Shown: positions 1-5,787, counted from the first letter of the stretch. The stretch: DNA of 6,199 nt from Lachnospiraceae bacterium (GCA_017523185.1 JAFWXB010000029.1:1-6199); one strand, 5' to 3'. Translations and numbers: made by a program. Notes: generated by a model not told the origin, from the sequence alone.

Positions 1-513
1 GAAGCAGCTCGTCTTGCAGAAGAACAGAGAATTAGAGAAGAAGAAGAACGCAGACGTCAGGAAGCGTTACAGCAAGCTCAATCTCAGAATCAGAACCAAT
101 CACAGTCTGACTCTAACCAAGAAACAACAATTAAACCAAGTAAGCCAAACAATTATAATCCACCATCAGGAGGAACAGGACAATCTGTTGCTGATTATGC
201 AGTACAATTTGTAGGGAATCCGTATGTTTGGGGTGGTACAAGTTTAACAAATGGTGCAGATTGTTCAGGATTTGTTCAGTCTGTATATAAGAGTTTTGGT
301 GTAAGCCTTCCACGTACATCTACTGCTCAAAGAGGTGCAGGTTACGGGGTAAGTGTGTCTGAAATTCAGGCTGGTGATATTGTATGTTATAGTGGACATG
401 TTGCTATTTATATTGGCAATGGAAAAATTGTACATGCTTCTAATCGTAAAGATGGTATCAAAATTTCCAGATATAATTATCAGAACATTCTTGCAGTTAG
501 AAGAATTTTTTAA
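1..513 (+). CDS. NlpC/P60 family cell-wall hydrolase, C-terminal 170 residues (5' end outside window)
   Basis: Frame 1 is open from the left edge to a TAA at 511-513, so the start and any signal peptide are missing. In the visible 170 residues, about 1-27 are very rich in Glu, Arg and Gln and look like the end of an alpha-helical coiled coil. Residues 28-60 form a Gln/Asn/Ser/Pro-rich linker, and from about 61 there is a complete NlpC/P60 domain. The catalytic Cys is C88 in ADCSGF, the His is H133 in SGHVAIYIG, and the third residue is H145 in IVHASN. The VWGGTS strand before the Cys is also typical. Family knowledge: such enzymes are secreted cysteine peptidases that cut peptidoglycan stem peptides, usually the D-Glu to diamino acid bond. 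Coiled coil plus C-terminal NlpC/P60 is the CwlO-like architecture, whose activity depends on FtsEX in Bacillus subtilis. That this enzyme is the partner of the FtsEX encoded here is inference only. Confidence 0.93.
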   Translation, partial: EAARLAEEQRIREEEERRRQEALQQAQSQNQNQSQSDSNQETTIKPSKPNNYNPPSGGTGQSVADYAVQFVGNPYVWGGTSLTNGADCSGFVQSVYKSFGVSLPRTSTAQRGAGYGVSVSEIQAGDIVCYSGHVAIYIGNGKIVHASNRKDGIKISRYNYQNILAVRRIF

Positions 514-559
514 ATAATCGTATAAAGAATTTTCAGTTTCTTTAAGAAGATAGTTATAA

Positions 560-588
560 TTGGTTAGATACTGAAAGTTGTATAAAAT
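560..588 (+). promoter_or_regulatory. Candidate promoter in the gap after the NlpC/P60 gene
   Basis: TTGGTT (560-565) and TAAAAT (583-588) are separated by exactly 17 nt and resemble SigA -35 and -10 boxes, with 3 of 6 and 5 of 6 matches. A transcript would start near 595, just before the palindrome at 602-617, and would end at the terminator at 669-696. In DNA this AT-rich such matches arise by chance, so this is a weak call. Confidence 0.25.
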
Positions 589-601
589 ATTTACATGATA
601 T

Positions 602-617
602 TATTGTTCGAACAATA
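602..617. repeat. Perfect 16-bp palindrome centred on TTCGAA
   Basis: The sequence TATTGTTCGAACAATA equals its own reverse complement over all 16 bases. As DNA it has the symmetry of a binding site for a dimeric regulator. As RNA it could fold into a 6-bp stem with a UCGA loop, but no T run follows, so it is not a terminator by itself. It lies about 90 nt after the NlpC/P60 stop and just downstream of the candidate promoter at 560-588. The binding protein, if any, is unknown. Confidence 0.5.
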
Positions 618-668
618 CATAGAATTTAGTATATAAAATTTGTTGTTTGATTACAGAAGGATTTTTTA

Positions 669-696
669 GGCAGGAAATGTATTCCTGCCTTTATTT
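669..696 (+). terminator. Rho-independent terminator
   Basis: An 8-bp perfect GC-containing stem, GGCAGGAA (669-676) with TTCCTGCC (682-689), closes a 5-nt loop and is followed by TTTATTT. It is the clearest terminator in the left part of the window. It lies 156 nt past the NlpC/P60 stop, an unusually long distance, so it may serve that gene or a separate short transcript. It isolates the next gene pair from upstream transcription. Confidence 0.85.
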
Positions 697-717
697 GCTT
701 GCAAAAATAAAAGGGAT

Positions 718-745
718 TTGATAGAATAAGTCAGCTATCAATAAT
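718..745 (+). promoter_or_regulatory. Candidate SigA-type promoter for the GT26-like/YitT gene pair
   Basis: TTGATA (718-723) and AATAAT (740-745) are spaced by 16 nt and match the -35 and -10 consensus in 4 of 6 and 5 of 6 positions. The site lies between the terminator at 669-696 and the start codon at 770, where a promoter is expected because the terminator blocks read-through. The implied leader is only about 18 nt. Confidence 0.4.
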
Positions 746-769
746 AAACTTATTTAATTCGGGAATACT

Positions 770-1459
770 ATGATTAAAGAAATTACAATAGCAGGAATAA
801 CATTAGATAATTATTCAGTAAAAGAGTCTATCATAATGATAGAAAAATGCCTAAGTGCGAATTTTTTTACAACAATTGAAGAAGTAGGTATGAAAACCTT
901 GTTTCTTGCAACAGAAGATAATGTAGTAAAAGAAACTTTAGAAAAAATGGATATGACAATTATTGTAGAAACGGAAATGTTACAAGCAATGGAACAACTT
1001 ACCATGCAAAGAAAGCATGAAATAGAAGAACAGGAATTTTTCTTTCAGCTTATGAAAAAGATGGATAGAGGCAGAAAAAGTGTTTTTTTATTAGGGGAAA
1101 CAGAACAAGAAATTGAAAAAGCAAGTGAATTTATTTTAGAAGAATTTCCACATATCTGTATGGTAGGGAGTAGAGCATTGGAAAATTGTAGTGGAGCAGA
1201 AGAAGGTATTATCAATGACATTAACGCAATTACACCGGATATGGTTATTAGTGTATTACCATCACCCATACAAGAACATTTTCTTGCAGCCCATAAAGGA
1301 ATGTTGTCTACGAATTTGTGGTATGGTGTAGGAAGTGGAAAATTTGAAACATCAAAACATAGTTTTGCAAGAAAAGTTATGAAATGGATACGTTCTAAAA
1401 GACTTATGGAATACATAAAAGGATATGAAAAACAGGAAGAAAGAGAAAATGAGAAATAA
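770..1459 (+). CDS. WecG/TagA/CpsF family (GT26-like) protein, degenerate active-site region
   Basis: The 229-residue product has the length and outline of the WecG/TagA/CpsF glycosyltransferases, which add N-acetylmannosamine-type sugars to lipid-linked intermediates of wall polymers at the inner membrane face. The N-terminal IAGITLDNYSVKES (7-20), the KSVFLLGETEQEIEKASE stretch (103-120), TPDMVISVLPSPIQEHF (155-171) and YGVGSGKF (185-192) match the family pattern. However, the segment that should carry the TPNPEH motif reads LATEDN (46-51), and the segment that should carry the catalytic Asp of the PDG motif reads VETEM (66-70), with no Asp between 61 and 99. The RVTGxD-like motif is also missing. 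It may be a divergent enzyme or a non-catalytic homologue. The start at ATG 770 has only a weak GGGA (761-764) five bases upstream, but no better start is seen. It overlaps the YitT-family gene by 11 nt, so the two are probably co-translated. Family membership is fairly secure; activity is doubtful. Confidence 0.8.
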   Translation: MIKEITIAGITLDNYSVKESIIMIEKCLSANFFTTIEEVGMKTLFLATEDNVVKETLEKMDMTIIVETEMLQAMEQLTMQRKHEIEEQEFFFQLMKKMDRGRKSVFLLGETEQEIEKASEFILEEFPHICMVGSRALENCSGAEEGIINDINAITPDMVISVLPSPIQEHFLAAHKGMLSTNLWYGVGSGKFETSKHSFARKVMKWIRSKRLMEYIKGYEKQEERENEK

Positions 1460-2330
1460 AAGGAACGTAAAATTAGATTGGTTTAGTTATTTGATGATTA
1501 TAATAGGAACAGGAATACTTGCATTTGCAATTCAATGTTTTTATGACCCAATTGGTCTTGTAACAGGTGGTTTTACGGGGCTTTCCATTGTTATTAAAAA
1601 TATATCACAAATATGGTTTGAAGGTGGTATTCCGTTGTGGTTTACAAACCTTGCACTTAATATTCCGGTATTTATCATTGCTTATTTTTTAAAAGGAAAA
1701 GCATTTATTGGAAAAACGTTATTTGGTACATTTATGTTATCTGCATGGCTGTATATGCTTCCTGTGATTGACATTACAGAAGGTGATTATATGATTGCTG
1801 CTGTTTTTGGTGGAGCATTAGCAGGATTTGGAATAGGTCTTGTATTTCGTGTGAACGCAACTACCGGTGGAACGGATATGGTGTCAGCATTAATACAGTT
1901 AAAACTTCGTCATTATTCGATTGTACAGATTATGCAGGTATTAGATGGTCTTGTTGTATTGCTTGGACTTTTTATGTTAGGAATGCGTCCGACATTGTAT
2001 GCAATTATGGCAATTGTTGTGGCAACAAAAGTTTCTGATATGGTATTAGAAGGTCTTCATTATGCGAAAGGTGCATTTATTATTACAAATGAATATGAAA
2101 TTGTAGCACAACGCATAATGAAAGAATTAGAAAGAGGTGTAACAGGACTTCATGCTAAGGGAATGTATACCGGAGATGAAAAATGTATGTTATATTGTAT
2201 TGTTTCACAAAAAGAAACCGTAAGGTTAAAAGAAATTGTTGTGGAGGCTGACCCAAATGCGTTTGTAATTGTATCAGATGTAAGAGAAGTTTTAGGAGAA
2301 GGATTTCAAGAGTATAAAAAAGAATTTTAA
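1449..2330 (+). CDS. YitT family membrane protein (DUF161 + DUF2179)
   Basis: The 293-residue product starts with a short basic stretch (1-9), followed by a hydrophobic domain with about five membrane segments, near 13-31, 36-50, 62-81, 90-106 and 114-133, and further hydrophobic stretches at 160-178 and 182-193. The family hallmark FRVNATTGGTDM lies at 133-144. The soluble C-terminal domain from about 207 on matches DUF2179: ERGVTGLHAKGMYTGDEK (228-245) and NAFVIVSDVREVLGEGF (270-286). YitT proteins are widespread in Firmicutes as several paralogues. Their substrate is unknown, and transport or ligand sensing is a guess from topology. I chose ATG 1449 because AGGAAGA (1434-1440) lies upstream at a usable, slightly long distance. 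An earlier in-frame ATG at 1425 would add 8 residues, but its AGGA ends only one base before it. The gene overlaps the 3' end of the GT26-like gene by 11 nt, which implies coupled translation. Confidence 0.9.
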   Translation: MRNKRNVKLDWFSYLMIIIGTGILAFAIQCFYDPIGLVTGGFTGLSIVIKNISQIWFEGGIPLWFTNLALNIPVFIIAYFLKGKAFIGKTLFGTFMLSAWLYMLPVIDITEGDYMIAAVFGGALAGFGIGLVFRVNATTGGTDMVSALIQLKLRHYSIVQIMQVLDGLVVLLGLFMLGMRPTLYAIMAIVVATKVSDMVLEGLHYAKGAFIITNEYEIVAQRIMKELERGVTGLHAKGMYTGDEKCMLYCIVSQKETVRLKEIVVEADPNAFVIVSDVREVLGEGFQEYKKEF

Positions 2331-2348
2331 TCGAATCAAGAAAATTCC

Positions 2349-2377
2349 TCACTTCAAATGCGTAGAGTATTAAGTGG
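2349..2377 (+). repeat. Hairpin after the YitT-family gene carrying a 12-nt word shared with the terminator at 3708-3762
   Basis: TCACTT (2349-2354) can pair with AAGTGG (2372-2377), including one G-T pair, around a 17-nt loop. The word CTTCAAATGCGT (2352-2363) spans the end of the left arm and the loop. The same 12 bases recur at 3715-3726, again at the stem-loop junction of a hairpin about 20 nt after a stop codon. No T run follows directly, so this copy is not a good terminator. It may be a decayed or variant form of the same element. Confidence 0.35.
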
Positions 2378-2456
2378 TGGGTAAAGGGACTTGTTTGTTT
2401 TAATTGGAATCTCAAGCTCTACCTGATAAATTGCGAATATCTATTTGATTTTAGAG

Positions 2457-2479
2457 ATTTTAGTTAGTTTTACTAAAAT
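2457..2479. repeat. 8-bp perfect inverted repeat between the YitT-family and regulator genes
   Basis: ATTTTAGT (2457-2464) and ACTAAAAT (2472-2479) are perfect complements around a 7-nt spacer. No T run follows on the + strand. It could be an operator or an RNA hairpin, but in such AT-rich DNA chance is a fair explanation. Confidence 0.35.
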
Positions 2480-2484
2480 TATGT

Positions 2485-2536
2485 AAAAAAAAAGAGAAAA
2501 TCCATAAAAAATGTACATTTTACTCTTTATTTTTTT
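2485..2536 (+). terminator. AT-rich rho-independent terminator, possibly acting in both directions
   Basis: The A-rich left arm (2485-2501, ending AAAGAGAAAAT) pairs with the right arm ATTTTACTCTTT (2517-2528) with one bulged base, and the right arm runs on into ATTTTTTT (2529-2536). A run of A on the 5' side gives the same shape on the opposite strand. It probably ends transcripts from the GT26-like/YitT pair about 155-205 nt after the stop. It lies just upstream of the regulator gene, so attenuation of that gene is a further possibility. Confidence 0.6.
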
Positions 2537-2554
2537 GTCGTTATGCATTAAAAT
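2526..2554 (+). promoter_or_regulatory. Candidate promoter for the PucR/CdaR-type regulator
   Basis: TAAAAT (2549-2554) matches the -10 consensus in 5 of 6 positions and has TTTATT (2526-2531) 17 nt upstream as a poor -35. The -35 would lie within the right arm of the preceding terminator. Transcription would start near 2561, which favours the start codon at 2608 over the one at 2569. Confidence 0.3.
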
Positions 2555-2607
2555 AGAAGGTGTTATTTATGCAAAACGCAAATATGGGGGATAAGGAGAA
2601 CAGATAT

Positions 2608-3696
2608 ATGATTTCCAATCAGATACTTCAGAATACAATTGATGGATTAAAGGGGATAACCAGAACTGATTTATGTGTAATTGATGTGGAGGGAAAGATT
2701 CTTGCAGCAACATTTCAAGATGCAGAAGCATTTGTTGCACCGGCTCAAAGTTTTGTGTCATCGCCGGCAGATAGTCAGGTGGTGAATGGTTGTCAGTTTT
2801 TTAAAGTTTTTGATGACCATCAGTTAGAATACATTCTTTTAGCTTATGGGGATAGCGAAGATGTATATATGATTGGAAAGATTGCAAGTTTCCAAATTCA
2901 AAATTTATTAGTAGCATATAAAGAGCGTTTCGATAAAGATAATTTTATCAAAAACTTACTTTTAGACAATTTGTTATTAGTAGATATTTATAATCGTGCG
3001 AAAAAATTGCATATTGAAACAGAAGTAAAACGCGTTGTATTTATTATGGAAACAAATCGTGATAAAGAAAACAACGAATTAGAAAAAATACGAGGATTGT
3101 TTGGCGGCAAAACAAAAGATTTTGTTACAGCAGTAGATGAAAAGAACATTATTATAGTAAAAGAACTGGCAGACAATGAAACATATACAGATTTGAATAA
3201 GACAGCAGATGTTATTATCAATTTACTCAAATCAGATGCAGAAAATCGTGTGCATATTGCATATGGTACTATTGTTAATGAATTAAAAGAGGTATCTCGT
3301 TCATATAAAGAAGCACGTATGGCACTTGATGTAGGAAAAATATTTTTCGAAGAAAAAGATGTGATTGCATATTCGCAACTTGGAATTGGCCGCTTGATTT
3401 ATCAACTTCCAATCCCACTTTGTAAGATGTTTATTAAAGAAATTTTTCATGGAAAAACACCGGATGAATTTGATGATGAGATGTTATCTACGATTAATAA
3501 ATTCTTTGAAAACAGCTTAAACGTATCGGAAACTTCAAGACAGTTATATATTCATAGAAATACGTTAGTTTATCGTTTGGATAAATTACAGAAAAGTACA
3601 GGGTTGGATTTGCGTGTCTTTGAAGATGCGATTACATTCAGAATTGCTCTGATGGTAATAAAATACATGAAGTATATGGAATCTGTGGACTATTAA
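2608..3696 (+). CDS. PucR/CdaR-type transcriptional regulator with C-terminal helix-turn-helix
   Basis: The 362-residue product has the layout of CdaR/PucR regulators. An N-terminal ligand-sensing region (about 1-105) begins MISNQILQNTIDGLKGITRT and resembles a sugar-diacid-recognition or PAS-like fold. A middle region (about 130-255) includes SYKEARMALDVG (232-243), typical of the degenerate GGDEF-like domain of this family. A C-terminal PucR-type HTH follows at about 300-336, with NVSETSRQLYIHRNTLVYRLDKL at 305-327. There are no membrane segments, so it acts in the cytoplasm. The inducer is unknown. I chose ATG 2608 because AAGGAG (2593-2598) lies nine bases upstream and the N-terminus fits the family as I remember it. 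An in-frame ATG at 2569 also has a good AGAAGG (2555-2560) and would add 13 residues. A terminator separates the gene from ftsE, so control of ftsEX is possible but not shown. Confidence 0.88.
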   Translation: MISNQILQNTIDGLKGITRTDLCVIDVEGKILAATFQDAEAFVAPAQSFVSSPADSQVVNGCQFFKVFDDHQLEYILLAYGDSEDVYMIGKIASFQIQNLLVAYKERFDKDNFIKNLLLDNLLLVDIYNRAKKLHIETEVKRVVFIMETNRDKENNELEKIRGLFGGKTKDFVTAVDEKNIIIVKELADNETYTDLNKTADVIINLLKSDAENRVHIAYGTIVNELKEVSRSYKEARMALDVGKIFFEEKDVIAYSQLGIGRLIYQLPIPLCKMFIKEIFHGKTPDEFDDEMLSTINKFFENSLNVSETSRQLYIHRNTLVYRLDKLQKSTGLDLRVFEDAITFRIALMVIKYMKYMESVDY

Positions 3697-3707
3697 TTCG
3701 TGAAGTC

Positions 3708-3762
3708 AAAAATCCTTCAAATGCGTGTGGGTTTTCCTGCAATAGCAATGTGAAGGATTTTT
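3708..3762 (+). terminator. Rho-independent terminator after the regulator gene
   Basis: AAAAATCCTTCA (3708-3719) pairs perfectly with TGAAGGATTTTT (3751-3762) over 12 bp, with the T run as part of the 3' arm and further T beyond. The 31-nt loop is unusually long. The A run on the left side means it could also stop transcription from the opposite strand. It begins 12 nt after the regulator's stop codon and separates that gene from ftsEX. Confidence 0.82.
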
Positions 3763-3787
3763 TATGTGAACGTATATGAAAATACAG

Positions 3788-3856
3788 CTATCCCATTTTA
3801 ATCAAATGAAATAACTTTACTATTTCGAATATTTTGTTTCGTTGGATATGGGATAG
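3788..3856. repeat. Long imperfect inverted repeat upstream of ftsE
   Basis: CTATCCCAT (3788-3796) and ATGGGATAG (3848-3856) are perfect 9-bp complements. The pairing can continue inward in an interrupted way (ATC with GAT, AA with TT, GAAA with TTTC), giving a 69-nt stem-loop. It ends 9 nt before the candidate ftsEX promoter. No T run follows, so it does not look like a terminator. It may be a regulatory site or a structured RNA; no known riboswitch class was recognised. Confidence 0.45.
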
Positions 3857-3865
3857 GGTAGTAAA

Positions 3866-3894
3866 TTGTCTGTTTTGGAAATGATTTGCATAAT
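3866..3894 (+). promoter_or_regulatory. Candidate SigA-type promoter of ftsEX
   Basis: TTGTCT (3866-3871, 4 of 6) and CATAAT (3889-3894, 5 of 6) are spaced by 17 nt. The predicted start near 3901 gives a leader of about 39 nt that holds the AAAGG ribosome binding site (3925-3929) before ftsE. The upstream terminator at 3708-3762 makes a promoter in this gap necessary. Confidence 0.42.
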
Positions 3895-3939
3895 GAGGGA
3901 ATAGAAAAAGATTTTATAAGAAAGAAAGGTAATTGACGT

Positions 3940-4626
3940 ATGATTAAGTTAGAACATGTTAGCAAATCATATTCAGCAGGGATTCCTGCATTAACAGATG
4001 TAAATCTGGAAATTGAAGATGGTGAATTTGTGTTTATTGTTGGTGATAGTGGTTCAGGAAAATCGACATTAATTCGACTATTGTTAAAAGAATTAGAGCC
4101 AACAGAAGGTATTATTACTGTAAATGATACTGTTTTAAACAATATTAAACGAAGACATATTCCAAAATATCGTCGTAATATTGGGTTTGTATTTCAAGAT
4201 TTCCGATTGTTAAAAGATAGAAATGTTTACGAAAATATTGCATTTGCTCAAAAAGTAATTGGAGAACCGACAAGTAAGATTCGTAAGCGTGTTACGGGAA
4301 TGCTTTCTGTTGTAGGTTTAGCAGGAAAGTATCGTTCTTATCCAAACGAGCTTTCTGGTGGAGAACAACAGCGTGTGGCGATTGCGAGAGCATTAGTAAA
4401 TGAACCGAGTATTCTTTTTGCAGATGAGCCTACAGGAAATTTAGATAACAACAATGCTTGGGAAATTATGAAACTTTTAGAAGAAATTAATGCACGTGGT
4501 ACAACAGTTATTGTAGTAACGCATAATCTTGAAATTGTAAGAGTTATGAAAAAGCGTGTCATCACTATAAAGAAAGGTGTTGTCGTAGATGACAGCAAGC
4601 GAGGTGTTTATAGAGATGAAGATTAA
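3940..4626 (+). CDS. ftsE: FtsE, ATP-binding protein of the FtsEX cell-wall hydrolase-activating complex
   Basis: The 228-residue product has the normal FtsE length and all ABC ATPase motifs: Walker A GDSGSGKST (35-43), Q-loop Gln at Q86 in FVFQDFRLL, signature LSGGEQQR (138-145), Walker B ILFADEP (158-164) with E163 as catalytic Glu, D-loop GNLD (166-169) and H-loop H195. The stretch IGFVFQDFRLLKDRNVYENI (81-100) is characteristic of FtsE as opposed to related LolD or MacB-type ATPases. The protein sits on the cytoplasmic side of the membrane bound to FtsX. ATP hydrolysis there is transmitted through FtsX to extracellular peptidoglycan hydrolases during division or elongation. The ATG has AAAGG (3925-3929) ten bases upstream. 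Its last 11 bases overlap the start of ftsX, which confirms the pair. Confidence 0.97.
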   Translation: MIKLEHVSKSYSAGIPALTDVNLEIEDGEFVFIVGDSGSGKSTLIRLLLKELEPTEGIITVNDTVLNNIKRRHIPKYRRNIGFVFQDFRLLKDRNVYENIAFAQKVIGEPTSKIRKRVTGMLSVVGLAGKYRSYPNELSGGEQQRVAIARALVNEPSILFADEPTGNLDNNNAWEIMKLLEEINARGTTVIVVTHNLEIVRVMKKRVITIKKGVVVDDSKRGVYRDED

Positions 4627-5521
4627 TACATTTTTTTATTCAATACAACAAGGGTTAAAAAATATTATTCGAAATCGTATGTTTTCTTTGGCATCAACAG
4701 CAACTATGGCAGCTTGTATTTTTATGTTTGGACTTTTCTTTATTTTAATTTCAAATATAGGTGCAATGGTAAAAGATGCAGAAGAAGATGTAGCAGTAAC
4801 GGTATTTTTTGAAGAAGGAATTTCTGACACGCGTATCAAAGATATTGGTGAAGAAATTAAAAAACGAACAGAAGTAAAGAAAATTAATTTTGTTTCAGCA
4901 GAAGAAGCATGGGATTGGTTTTCAGATGTATATTTTGAAGGGAATGAAGAAGCAGCTTCAGGATTTTCAGATAATCCACTTGCTAATTCAGCAAACTATG
5001 AAGTATATGTAAATGATATTTCAACACAGACAGGGCTTGTTGCATATTTAGAAAGCATTGATGGTGTGCGTGAAGTAAAACAATCGCAATCAGTAGCAGA
5101 TACATTAACGGAATTTAACAAAATTTTAAGTCTTGTATCAGGTGGAATTATTTTAATTCTTTTATGTGTTGCGATTTTCTTAATTAATAATACAATTACT
5201 GTAGGAATTGCAGTACGAAAAGAAGAAATTGCAATTATGAAACTTATTGGTGCGACAGACTTTTTAGTACGTGCACCATTCGTAGTGGAAGGAATTGTTA
5301 TCGGATTGATAGGTGCAATTATTCCACTTGGTGTATTATATGTATTGTACGATAAAATTATGATTTATATTGCTGAACAATTTAATTTTATTGGTTCGTT
5401 ATTGGAATTTGTATCACCAAATATTTTATTCCAAACATTAATACCAATTGCACTTGTCCTTGGGGTAGGAATTGGATTATTAGGAAGTATGTGGACAATT
5501 CGCAAGCATTTAAGAGTATAA
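4616..5521 (+). CDS. ftsX: FtsX, membrane subunit of the FtsEX complex
   Basis: The 301-residue product has the four-helix FtsX topology: TM1 about 24-48, an extracellular domain about 50-170, TM2 about 172-196, TM3 about 220-246 and TM4 about 270-293. The cytoplasmic N-terminus SIQQGLKNIIRNRMFSLAST (9-28) and the loop NNTITVGIAVRKEEIAIMKL (191-210), followed by IGATDFLVRAPFVVEG (211-226), are family hallmarks. Family knowledge: the extracellular domain between TM1 and TM2 binds the wall hydrolase or its activator. I chose ATG 4616 because GAGGTG (4601-4606) lies nine bases upstream. The in-frame ATG at 4589 would add 9 residues and enlarge the overlap with ftsE. With 4616 the overlap is 11 nt, typical of translational coupling and of equal subunit amounts. 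A strong terminator 30 nt after the stop ends the operon, so no hydrolase gene is co-transcribed with it here. Confidence 0.96.
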   Translation: MKINTFFYSIQQGLKNIIRNRMFSLASTATMAACIFMFGLFFILISNIGAMVKDAEEDVAVTVFFEEGISDTRIKDIGEEIKKRTEVKKINFVSAEEAWDWFSDVYFEGNEEAASGFSDNPLANSANYEVYVNDISTQTGLVAYLESIDGVREVKQSQSVADTLTEFNKILSLVSGGIILILLCVAIFLINNTITVGIAVRKEEIAIMKLIGATDFLVRAPFVVEGIVIGLIGAIIPLGVLYVLYDKIMIYIAEQFNFIGSLLEFVSPNILFQTLIPIALVLGVGIGLLGSMWTIRKHLRV

Positions 5522-5551
5522 TAATTAAACATAAGTTTGATAAATAATAAG

Positions 5552-5583
5552 AAAGTTTCTCACTTTTTGTGAGGAACTTTTTT
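5552..5583 (+). terminator. Rho-independent terminator after ftsX
   Basis: AAAGTTTCTCAC (5552-5563) pairs with GTGAGGAACTTT (5569-5580) over 12 bp with a single G-T pair and a TTTTT loop. The 3' arm runs into six T (5578-5583). It lies 30 nt after the ftsX stop and closes the ftsEX transcript. Confidence 0.88.
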
Positions 5584-5707
5584 GTATATAGAAATTTTGG
5601 TATAAAATAACGTGGGTTCCATAATCAAAAGATTTCATAAAAATTGCATAGAAAACTATAGAGATATTCCAATAGTAAAATAAATTGTAAATAGCTGTTC
5701 AATATAT

Positions 5708-5745
5708 AAAAATATTTAAACTTTTTAAGAGTTTATGATATTTTT
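5708..5745. repeat. AT-rich inverted repeat upstream of the S41 protease gene
   Basis: An inner repeat, TAAACTTTT with AAGAGTTTA (5717-5735, one G-T pair), is flanked by AAAAATAT (5708-5715) and ATATTTTT (5738-5745), giving a nearly continuous stem with a small asymmetric gap. It could be an operator or a weak terminator-like hairpin. The very low GC content makes chance symmetry quite possible. Confidence 0.35.
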
Positions 5746-5781
5746 ATGGAAAAATATGAAAGAATAGAGTAGAATAATCGG

Positions 5782-5787
5782 TATAAT
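5782..5787 (+). promoter_or_regulatory. Candidate -10 box for the S41 protease gene
   Basis: A perfect TATAAT lies 22 nt before the start codon and about 8 nt before the AAAGG ribosome binding site (5797-5801). No convincing -35 is found 16-18 nt upstream, so the promoter may need an activator or another sigma factor, or the match may be accidental. The terminator after ftsX makes a separate promoter likely. Confidence 0.4.

Noticed and set aside
14..214. Open frame of 66 codons on the + strand at the left edge
   Set aside because: It lies in another frame of the NlpC/P60 gene, whose frame 1 carries clear catalytic motifs.
604..620. GTTCGAAC resembling the T-loop of a tRNA
   Set aside because: The bases around it form a palindrome and not a 5-bp T-stem with a 7-nt loop, and no acceptor or anticodon arms can be found nearby.
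1045..1416. Minus-strand open frame of 123 codons inside the GT26-like gene
   Set aside because: It is antisense to a recognisable gene, has no ribosome binding site of note and shows no family features. The other minus-strand frames in the window were rejected for the same reason.
1425..1448. Upstream in-frame start for the YitT-family protein
   Set aside because: The AGGA before it ends one base from the ATG, too close for use, while ATG 1449 has AGGAAGA at a workable distance and fits the family length.
3798..4142. Minus-strand open frame of 114 codons over the ftsE start and its upstream gap
   Set aside because: Most of it is the antisense of ftsE, including the Walker A region, and the part in the gap has no recognisable protein features.
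4589..4615. Upstream in-frame start for FtsX
   Set aside because: It would add residues not typical of FtsX, and the strong GAGGTG site is placed correctly for ATG 4616.
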